64,000 nt of DNA from Undaria pinnatifida (Eukaryota > Sar > Phaeophyceae > Laminariales > Alariaceae). The position numbers and the translations under genes were made by a program. Below are positions 55,001-64,000 of the stretch, one piece after another (the first letter of the stretch is position 1; each line of letters begins with the position of its first letter). The notes beneath the pieces are model-generated. The model worked only from the letters and a program-made list of their open reading frames with translations. It made no database searches and had not been told where the DNA came from. Location of the stretch: assembly GCA_012845835.1 (NCBI GenBank), contig JABAKD010000005.1:6266655-6330654 (forward strand). Direction: 5' to 3'.

Positions 55001-55676
55001 TCCCGGCGCACGAGGGGGTTAGCTGGGCCGTCAACGCAGTTGCGCCAAGCACACGGTATCGGGGGGGGTGGGTTAGGCGCGTCGCGTTTAGGCGGGAACC
55101 TGCACTATCCTTGGGAAACGTTAGACGGCCACCCAACAGGTGGACACCTGTCGCGTCAAGGGCGATTTTCTGGTTGACCTGGACAGTGTGCAGTGACAAC
55201 AAGTTAACCGACATGGTGGGAACGTACGATACACTCTCCAGGGTCGCGCGTACGTCTTCGTTGCTGTGAAAAACCAAGTCCAAGCTCCCCAAGAACTCTA
55301 CTACTAGGGGGATACCATCAGTGTAGCGTTCTCGGGGGAAAGGGGGCACAGGACGGAAATCATCAATGTATACACATCCGTATTGTATCTGTGGAAAGCG
55401 CAACAAATGCGGTTCCATGTAGATCTCGTCACCGAGTACGTGAGGATCATCAACACCCTTGCTCCATGTAAAAATCGACATTCCAAGTAAGATGCCATCG
55501 TGTGCCTGCAATCCGTATTTGGGGTTTTTACAAGAAAACACCTTGACCGTTCTGGCACGTGTCCGGACTCTCCCGTGCTGGCTTAGTGAAAGAGCGTCGG
55601 CAGATAACGCTACCTCCGTCGTCTGGTAATGATGACAATGACTCACAGCGGACGGTGTCTCAACAGCCATGTTCAA
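52082..55676 (-). pseudogene. Decayed Ty1/copia pol (copia-B, duplication copy 2)
   Basis: Same domains as copy 1 but less broken. 55676-54414 is one open frame of 420 codons (protease-end block ESVSYVPTMSVNLLSLHTV plus the Pro/Ala-rich insert with PPMRTPALPPMPPAPG repeats). The integrase zinc block with CSGC is at 54442-54161. The integrase core to C-terminus is open through 54159-53524 (RTDNGAEF, NGVVECGLGLI, then the YFGRPPPVNTLAFMQLGFRR segment). RT blocks are at 53028-52789 and about 52736-52567 (LYGLKQASR, HVDD), and the RNase H end at 52390-52085. A stop separates the zinc and core pieces. No gag or LTR. Confidence 0.85.
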
Positions 55677-56758
55677 TGCCCGCGATTATCAGTAGACGTA
55701 CCCGTGAGAATGGTTCGAACATTGTCAGGGTATAGTAAAGACGAAGAGACCGCTATTCCACAGAAAAGCGTATCGTTTGGATGCTTGCAAGTTGTGCGAA
55801 TAGGTTCTGGGACCGTCGTGGGGAAATGCCAGCTGCATGGGAGTGCCGTTTCCGCAGGGAAGGTTTGGAGCCCGACTCGGGCTAACCCCTTGCGAACTTT
55901 ACCCACGGTTCTGGGGACGAAGCAGTTAGAATTAGACCATGAACGGGTCACTTTTAGGAGACGCAAAACGTCTTTAGTGTAATACAGGACGCAAATAGAC
56001 AGGAGGGCACGCAATATTTACAGTCTACTGGTGTGCCTCTGCCCATTCAGCGTTGGTGAAAATGACCGGGGTACTGCGTTCGACAACACAACCTATGGTA
56101 AAGGGTGGCGCCCTGGGCCAAAAAAAAACCCGCAGCCCCAGCAACACGTATTGACGACATGCGGAAAATCGGGTCCTACCATGCATAGAAGAAACAATGC
56201 AAATTCTGCTGCTGCCTTTGTGTGGCGTGCCGCCGAAGGTATCGGGAAACGGTGCCGAGTTTCATCGCGGTTGATCATGCTCGAGTGCCGAAGGCGATGT
56301 CACAGTCATTGCTGTGCTCGTATGAACAGCGGGAGAAAACGAACGAGGGGGAAAGCGGCCTGAAACACTACGACGGTAAGCAGACTTGGTCAGGAGGCAC
56401 TACCTCGGAGCGATTTCACTCCAAGCAAGAGTTGCTTTTGTAGCTACTTCGCGACACGGAAGATAAAAACGGCAACCACGGCTCCTTTTCGCGCGCGTGC
56501 GTGTCCACATCGCTGCTGCCGCTAAAAAAAAGGGCTCAAGAAGAAACAGTTATGAAAAAGCACCAGCTCGTTCGTTGCTCCACAACGACAGGTATTCTCG
56601 AAGGTTATCAGACATTAGTCTACACGCACCATCTGCGTCTGTCCCACAGTAATCAAAGCCAGATAAGCGCAGAAACACCTTCGATCCTTGCCAGCTCCAA
56701 AAAAGTGCATCCTAGTTATCTCCCACAGTACAAAAATTTCCCCATGCCCCTTCTTTGT

Positions 56759-57160
56759 TTAGACCAGTACATCAAATTCTAGATTAGTGCTGCGCGTGCT
56801 ATTTAGCTGTGGTACCGTGGCACACAAACGCAACAATGCCCTCCCATTCCCTGGGAAACCGAAGCTACACGCACCGCATGCAGGAACCACCGCCACCAAA
56901 CCCGTGGTCAACACAAACGCCCTGGCAACACCAATTACGATGCCCCAACCATTGCAAGCGATGTCGCCTAGACAGGGCTGTACAGTAGAAGTCACGTCTA
57001 TTAATAGCGCTTCTTCGCTTCGACCCGGACTGCCACAGCAGGGCACGTGCGTCATGCGGCCGAGTGTTGAGCCCCATTCGCCTATTGCTCGGTCCTTGAT
57101 CGCCCCCCATGTCGTCACGTTCCCCTTCTGCTGTTGCACATGGTTGCAATATTTTTCACA
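56759..57160 (-). CDS. Possible exon, unknown protein (duplication copy 2)
   Basis: Counterpart of 20517-20905, with the same hydrophobic stretch and the end TNLEFDVLV. A 19-20 base insertion at about 57139-57160 changes the upstream frame relative to copy 1, consistent with the coding part, if real, starting at the CAACAG|CAG acceptor downstream of it. Confidence 0.3.
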   Translation of the reverse strand, partial: CEKYCNHVQQQKGNVTTWGAIKDRAIGEWGSTLGRMTHVPCCGSPGRSEEALLIDVTSTVQPCLGDIACNGWGIVIGVARAFVLTTGLVAVVPACGACSFGFPGNGRALLRLCATVPQLNSTRSTNLEFDVLV

Positions 57161-58543
57161 CTGGGGAACGACGAGAGTGGAGAGCCAAGGGAGGGCGAGG
57201 GTTGATTGGTGGATAACGTCCTGGGTGCGAGCGGAAGATTTTGTCGTAAAAGAGCCGGCAGACTCCGCCCCAGCACCATTACATGCCACACACATTGTCC
57301 GTCTACACGACTATTCCACGTCACAGTGCTTGTAGGCACAAGTCGGTGTGCCTGCCTTCTGCGCTACCACGGTAAATCACTCGACAAGAGGCACCGCATA
57401 CACAGCAGACCCTCCGATCACACCAAGATCAACACCAAGTACCAAAAATAACCTAAACTTAGAAAATAAAGCATTCGATACCCCACTAGCAACAGAAAAA
57501 CACGAAACACGCCGCAGAACCAGGGACAAAAACAAAACAGAACAGCAGAATGACATACAGCAGCAGCCCGCCTCACCTGGTAACCCGCTGTAACGGAGAT
57601 CAAGTGCGGGGGGGCACGTTCGTATCCCCATTTCCCACCCGCACTGTTAGAATAAGACAATAACGAGACGGCATAACCGTAACACGCCCAGTTTCCAGCA
57701 CCGCCGCCGGTTCCGTCCAAATAGGTGGAGAGGAGGTCGGTGGACACTCCGTGCGGTAGTCATAGGCCCTACTTACGAGAAATGGCGACCTTGCGTTTCT
57801 CGATCTTCTTAGAAGGGCTGCTCCACAAATTGAGTTTCCTGCAAGCACACACCGAAGGAGAGAAGAGCGGGGGGAGAGATACTCTAAAGAATCAATATTG
57901 GGCATGTACGGTGTCGTGCATATACATATTTCGCCAGTATCATAGCTCTGCCTTTCACTACTGAGTTCAGTACAAGCGTTGAAATATGACCTCAAAGTGG
58001 TCGAGACTGATATATATTCTAGATCAACGGCCGAAATGGGTATAACTGGTCATTTTGGAGACTAACAAAGTAAACTCCAGGTAAACGTCGACACACACGC
58101 CACGATCACTCCGATCGGCCGAACATCATGGATGTTTCAGTCCGACAATTCCCCCTGTGCATGTCAAGTAGTCTAGTACGTTTGGTGTTCAACTTTCAAC
58201 TGCTGTTGGACTGCTTTCGACCAATCAGGCGCCATGCAGTGTTCCACCTCACAAACCAGCTATCCGGAGTGGACGATGGTCCGTACGTGGGAGGTGCGCG
58301 CATAATTCACACATACATGCCACGCATGCAGCAGACTGTAGGGTCGTGCAGCGGTCGGTGGTTTGGAGGTACGAGGAAAGGCATATTGTGGGCCAACGAA
58401 AAATGTCATTCAGCCAGGCTATCCAATCTTACACGAAGAACGATACACATATTGCACTCAGAATACGATGAGAGAAAGAACCGACAAAGCGAAAGATGCG
58501 GCGCGGAGAGCGTTTCTTTCTGGTCGAAAATTACCAAGCTTGT

Positions 58544-58925
58544 GTTCGGTACGGTACCGTTATTTTCGGTACCGGTATGGATGCCGTATCGAGCTTACCG
58601 AAGTACTCGGTACCGGTATTGATGCCATACCAAACTTATCGAAGTGCCCGGTACCGGTATTGATGTACCGAACTTACCGAAGTTGTCCGTTACTGGTATG
58701 AAAGTCTGTACCGGTACCGGCGATACCGGTACTGATGTCGTGCCGAAGTTACCGAAGTGTCCGGTACCGGTATTGATGTCGTACCGAAGTTACCCAAGTG
58801 TCCGGTACCGGTATGCATATCGTATCGAACTTACCGAACTGTCCGGTACCGGTATTGATGTCGTACCGAACTTACCGAAAAAAACTGTACTCGTAATACC
58901 GTCGGTATGCCTCGGTACGTACCGT
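58544..58925 (+). repeat. 41-bp minisatellite, block 1 copy 2
   Basis: Same unit as 22284-22905 but about 240 bases shorter, missing roughly six units from the middle. Confidence 0.9.
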
Positions 58926-59578
58926 GTGTGCTGTTGCGGTGGTGTGCTCTCGTGCATATATGATACGTAGCCACAAAAGAAGCGCGCTGGGTGAGCTGCT
59001 CCTCTTGGTTTCTAGGTCCGAGCCCGCGTCCACCGACAGCTAGCTGTATAGTGTGGCTACGGCGTGACGCGTTGCTGCGTTCGCGCATCGCATTCGCATC
59101 GTGTTTGTATTCCTAGTCCAACGCATCGCGATCGTTACTCGTACATCTGTGTTGACCCCGTACGGCTGCTGTCCAGGCTCTGCAGTTACATATTTACCTG
59201 ATGAAAGACTTATGCCATTGTTGGACTTGAGAATCGGACAGGCCGAATCGTCAGAGAACTCAATATCTCACCCGCAACATGACTTCGAAGGCATTCGTTC
59301 GCGAAACCCGACCAAACGTGTCTAGGCGCTATTAATAGTACTAAAACGAAGCTACTCGTGAAACAATCATATTAACCACTTGAGGACCTCAACCGGTCTG
59401 GAACATAAGGTCTGACGGCTTGGGTCATCGGATTCTAAAATAGTATCATATCCCGTCCAATTTTGCAATAATGTCGGACTGCATAAAAGAAACGATCTAG
59501 TTCTCAGATCGAAAAGTAAAAATCAGAAGATCGGAACCGGATCGCGTAAGAACCAACCACATTTTCATGTCATAATGT

Positions 59579-59885
59579 GGCGGTACGGGGTTGATGTCGT
59601 ACCAAACTGACCAAAGTGTCCGGTACAAACGTCCATACCGGTAATTGATGTCGTACCGAACTTGCCCGGTACGGTAAGTCAGCACCGGTATCGGCGGTAC
59701 CGGTATCCATATCGTACCGAACTATCGAGGTGTCCGGTACCGGTATTGATGTACCGAAGTTACCGAAGTGTCTGGTACCGGTATATTGATGTCGTACTGA
59801 ACTTAACGACGTGTCCGGTACCGGTACTGATGCCGTACCGAGCTTACCGAAATGTCCGATACGGGTATTGATGTCGTACCGAACA
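59579..59885 (+). repeat. 41-bp minisatellite, block 2 copy 2
   Basis: Counterpart of 23551-23875, shorter by small internal deletions. Confidence 0.88.
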
Positions 59886-60169
59886 CACCCTCGAAAATTA
59901 CGGTTGGGTGTCGCTTTTGCTTCTGGTTTGTTGGTGATACTCCCACTCCTCAACCGCACCTTACAACCCTAATTACAACCCAGATGGTCACCCCGATCGA
60001 CACGCACGCGCATACGAGTGTGCGGTTGTCGGGGTTGAAATCGGTGGCTTTGCCGCCCTAGCCTCACGAAGAACGCTTGATTTTTTTTTATCCGCGGCTG
60101 CTGACTAGCGGGTGTTGCACTACTGCTAGTATCCACACTGTGCCTATGCTTCAGGCCTTTGTCCAATTG

Positions 60170-60433
60170 TTAACTTGATTTAAATATGCTTAATAACTTC
60201 TTTCTGCTGAGAGTGCTCGGGTGGTGCATCCCTGGCATTTCTGGGGTCGGACTACTTGCGGAACGGTCCAGCTTTTCTTTGGCTTCTTGCTCGGCCTTTA
60301 TTGTTTTTGTTTCTGCCCGTTTCGCCGGTTGTTTCCTTTCAGCTGCTTCCTGCAAATTTGGTTCTTCTGCCAACACGATTTTGAACCTTTTCGCGATCAT
60401 TTCTTCCTCTTTGTTTAGTAAAAGTTGAACTTC
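60170..60433 (-). CDS. Terminal exon of a charged, coiled-coil-like protein (duplication copy 2)
   Basis: Open over the same length as 24160-24423 with one visible replacement near the C-terminus (KKLLSIFKSS for KKLSSIFKSS). The acceptor GGGAGTAG is also preserved. Function unknown. Confidence 0.5.
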   Translation of the reverse strand, partial: EVQLLLNKEEEMIAKRFKIVLAEEPNLQEAAERKQPAKRAETKTIKAEQEAKEKLDRSASSPTPEMPGMHHPSTLSRKKLLSIFKSS

Positions 60434-61017
60434 CTACTCCCTACCATTTGCCGCTAATTTGCCGCCTGCGCATTACTTGCCGAACGGTCATTCTTTAGAT
60501 TTTCGTTGATTTCCGCAATATGTTTTGTACTTGGCACGAAGTTTCATCAGCTGAGATATCGCCCAGCACCCCACCGCAGCGCTATAGCTCAGCAGCGCAG
60601 CGCCGTGCAGTGCCGTGCCCTGCGATGCCCTGCCGTGCCCTGCAGCTCACCTCTGTAGCGCACCGCAGCCCTAGCTCAGCAGAGCGCAGCGCCGTGTGCT
60701 TTGCCGTGCTTCGCCATGCTGCGTGCTTTGCTGTACTTTTACTAGTTCGTACATACATGCCAGTAACGTTCGAAGTATCATACCACGTACCGGTACTATT
60801 AATGCTACATACACCAGGTTTCTTTGTACATATCACGTTGTTGGATCATGAACAATGCACCCCCAGCTCAGGTCAGCCCGGCTATATATAGCTCAGCAGC
60901 ACAGCGCAGCGCAGCGCGGTGCCGTGTCCTGCCCTTCGTTCTGCGGTGCTGTGTTGTGCGGCGCTGTGCGTTCTTTTGAACATATAGCAGTAGTAGCACC
61001 AGGTATGATACAGGTAC

Positions 61018-61705
61018 CAGGTTTATGCACGCGTTGTGTACTCGTATTTTTGCTTTCTTCAGTGATTGTCCTCTCTCGGTCCCCATGCTCCCCCCCCCTC
61101 CCCCGCAAATAGCACGTGCTGTCGTTCAGAACGTGACACCAACAAGCACACAGCACAGCGCAGGGCAATTAGCTCCGCACAGGCACCTCTTGGCATTATT
61201 ATCAATTCGATATTCGCACCAAATAATCGCGGGCCTCGTCTTCCTGCCCCCTTTACACATGTTTCATTCTTCTGTGCGCGAGCGTAGCGGGCGGCCGTAG
61301 CGGGCGGCGTCAGCCCCCCGTGGAGCGGAGTCCTGTGCTTTTCTTAGAACCACACAGAGTACCACCAGGTATTAGGCGAAGTACCAGGTACCAGGTACCG
61401 TTAGTACGTGCGTGTACTCGTCTTTTTGCTTTTGTCGTTGATTTTGTTCTCCATCTCGGTTCTCTTCGCAATTTTTTCTTCGCAAATTACACCCGCACTT
61501 CTGCCGATCAGAACGCGACATCGCCAACAAACAGCACAGCACAGACAGGGCAATCAGCTCCGCACAAGTAGCTCTTGGCATTATCAAATCGCTAGTTGCA
61601 CTAGATCATGGGCCTCTTCTCTCTCTGCCCCCTTCACATTTAGTTGAAATCTTCCTTGCGCGAGCGTAGCGGGCGGCGTCAGCCGCCGGCGGAGCGGAGC
61701 GCTTG
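61018..61705 (+). repeat. Diverged tandem duplication (copy 2 counterpart)
   Basis: Same two units as 25008-25695. Confidence 0.75.
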
Positions 61706-62763
61706 TATTTACATATTTTGACCACTGCTTAGTTTTTCCTCGTACCACGTGATTTTAGTCCAAGTGTGAAAATCGGCGCGTTGCATGAGATGCTTCGATG
61801 TGCTGTGACGAATAAAATGTAGCAAACTCCCGTCAATCTGTGCGTGTATATGTTGGTTCTTTACGGTCCGCGGTGGGCGGTCGCAACGGCCAGCCACTTG
61901 GAAAGGGGTCGCTACCTTTTGGCGCGGGGTGTAAATCAGAAACTCGAGCTCGCTCGTAGCAATACCAAATTGTTCATAGGAAGCTTGGGCATTAACTAAT
62001 TATACATGCGCTATACCGTGGGCAATCCACAGGACACTGATATTTCAAATAGAAAAATTAAGGCTCACTAAGCATGTCTGCGTCGTATCGCCGGCAACTA
62101 CGCGGAAAGCCGGAATATCAACACTAGCACGAAGGACGATGGTTTTGCATCGCCGGCAAACTCGACGGACAGGTTTCAACCTTGCACCAACGCGCTTTTC
62201 AGAGTGCGAAAAACATATTGTTGCGTGAGGAGATCAAGATTCGTGTTTATCCATCCGACGGAGTGTGAAAAACAATAATACAAATACAATAGTGAAGCGC
62301 TTGGTCGAAAGGCATGGCAGACGAGGGGGGGGAAATACGCCAGAAAGCTTGCAACCGGCACGTGCCACGACACGCGCAGCACGTCTTGGCTACATTTTTC
62401 TTGTTCACGGGGCTCGTTAGCTGATGAATAAACTACTCGACACCGTTCGAATCAATTTCTGTCCGTTTCGATACTAACTGTTCGCTACATACTTAGGGTT
62501 AGCCCGTGAGGTCATTCATCGAGTTGCATATGCATTTCTGATCAAAATCAGCGTTAGGTGGAGTAGGCAGCCGCTCAAGCGAGCAGCCTCAGCATAATTA
62601 GGTGCACCTTAATCGTAGCGTACGATATCTATATGAGGCAGACCACCCATACATCCGTATGCACGAGGCTCCCTTGCAATACAAATCCCGGGAACATTCA
62701 GCATACCAGGTGTATATCAAGTAAGGTCAAACCAGAATCAGATAAAAGAAGATGGAGTAAACC

Positions 62764-62912
62764 AAGGTAGGGTAGGGTAGGGTAGAGTAGCGTACGGTAA
62801 GGCAGGGTATCGCAGGGTGTAAGGTAGGGTAGGGTAGGGTAGTACACAAGGCGACAGAAAAGGATAGGACAGGATAGTATAAGATAGGGTAGGATAGAAT
62901 AGGACAAGATAA
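62764..62912 (+). repeat. GGTAG/GGATAG repeat tract (copy 2 counterpart)
   Basis: Practically identical to 26757-26905, in contrast to the length change of the 41-bp array. Confidence 0.8.
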
Positions 62913-63164
62913 GACGAGGCAAGAGTACAGGAGAATCGCAGAGCAAGAGACAGAGATACAGATGAATCTACACAGATGAACAAATATTTAATACATATCG
63001 TAGTACCTAGATAAATGATGACAATAATACAGGATACTTTACCATTTATTCGATGTTATACGTCAGCGTTGATATCTATTTCACCTAACACGTTGATGTC
63101 TTCATCAGGGTTCACAGCAGGAATAAAAGTCCAATATACTGTACTGTTGATTAGATTTTGACTC

Positions 63165-63257
63165 ATGGAAAACTTACTCAAAACGAGCGACCGGTGTATT
63201 GAGCAGCTTGCAAAGACGAGTATCGACCCTAAATTTGCCGAACTCACAGCTGACGTT
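63165..63257 (+). CDS. Possible first exon, unknown protein (duplication copy 2)
   Basis: Identical in translation to 27158-27250 and keeps the donor GTT|GTAAGA. Confidence 0.4.
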
Positions 63258-63403
63258 GTAAGAAGAACAATTTACGAAAACAAAAACAAATACAAATACA
63301 CCACGACACAAACACAGACGCAGACACACAAAACGCATAGACTTAAACACAGACATGACCATAAACTCACGCACACAACAACCCCGACCCAACACCCAAG
63401 ATC

Positions 63404-63718
63404 ATGCCCGAAGCTCCAAATCAAACCAAAATAAATCATGGACACGCACAACACGCACCTGAAAAGCAGCGAAACTATCCTTGCTGGAAAAATCGAAAAG
63501 GCGACACTTCCTACGCCGCCCGTGGCTCCATGGCACTTAGCAACGGCAGCAGAGACCTCATCACGGACACCGACGAGTTGGACCCTGGTGCAGCGGGACG
63601 AAGGACAAGATGCAAAGCGATCGTGACGGTGTTGTTGTTGTTGGCGTTGTCGAGGGGGTCGGGAGGGAGGGGCGGGGGTGGGGTGGGAGGTTGGGGGGGG
63701 TATTCATTTCATACATAG
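63404..63718 (+). CDS. Possible exon with one membrane helix (duplication copy 2)
   Basis: Counterpart of 27397-27711, with one Pro to Thr replacement before DTDELDPGAAG. The G-rich 3' part is probably not coding. Confidence 0.3.
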   Translation: MPEAPNQTKINHGHAQHAPEKQRNYPCWKNRKGDTSYAARGSMALSNGSRDLITDTDELDPGAAGRRTRCKAIVTVLLLLALSRGSGGRGGGGVGGWGGYSFHT

Positions 63719-64000
63719 CCGTAGACCCTCGCATCCCTACATGTAACTGCCTCGTGGCTGCCTTGCCATATGCATGCTACGTGACATCATCTCCCTTCGG
63801 CGGAGGTGGGGAGGTGGGGTTCTCTAATCCGCAAATTAAAGATGACCCGACTAGAACACCATCTCGGTTGGGGAGGAGGGTGGACCTCGGGGGGTGGGAG
63901 GGGCATCGCTGATACAGCCCGTGGTAAATGGGATGAAAGGTTTCGCAAAGCAACGGAGGCATTATACTGTTGACGTTGTTGTCAAGGGTTGGGCTTGGGG

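Larger units (their letters stand above)
48731..64000 (+). repeat. Segmental duplication, copy 2 (continues past the window)
   Basis: Direct repeat of 13486-27993. It starts at TCGATTGGTTACTGTTGCCG and is still matching at the last base. See copy 1 for the differences. Confidence 0.95.

Overview
The window is a transposon- and repeat-dense piece of a eukaryotic nuclear genome. It has no bacterial-style operons, no rRNA or confident tRNA genes, and no CRISPR. Host coding sequence appears as short exon-like blocks bounded by GT-AG signals, with introns of several hundred bases and CAG/CAA-rich (polyglutamine) stretches. TTAGGG-type repeats and Ty1/copia elements are also present. A stramenopile alga, perhaps a brown alga, is my best guess; this is inference and the sequence alone does not prove it.

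Layout. 1-953 is the 3' end of an LTR retrotransposon with its LTR, followed by a member of a dispersed repeat family. 2260-8574 is a complete, structurally intact Ty1/copia element (copia-A) with nearly identical 287-bp LTRs and a 5-bp target duplication. Its gag-protease frame is open, but integrase, reverse transcriptase and RNase H carry stops and frameshifts. 8660-11775 is an old repeat whose diverged second copy lies at 32610-38500 and has received two further insertions. A 500-base assembly gap occupies 12986-13485.

A large direct segmental duplication dominates the window: 13486-27993 recurs at 48731-64000 and runs off the end. Each copy carries a decayed copia element on the minus strand (copia-B), a 41-bp minisatellite in two blocks, other minisatellites, and a few exon-like blocks. 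Copy 2 contains a 987-bp hAT-like element with an 8-bp target duplication, and copy 1 preserves the empty site. Between the copies are GGGTC arrays, a Harbinger-like element (31811-32574), a tandem hairpin-ended element (33447-35868) and a 240-bp mariner-like MITE (37800-38039).

The best host gene is on the plus strand at about 39734-45209. It has a polyQ first exon, further exons at 42282-42494, 43401-43505, 44399-44493 and 45119-45209 with compatible reading phases, and a stop codon. Its product is not recognised. Its first intron holds a 1.2-kb satellite of a 12-bp unit that is its own reverse complement, mixed with short telomere-like repeats. Exon-like sequence of unknown function also lies at 45492-45827 and 48195-48680.

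Little here works as a pathway. The main story is genome dynamics: nested insertions, occupied/empty site pairs that date events relative to a recent duplication, and arrays that changed length after it.
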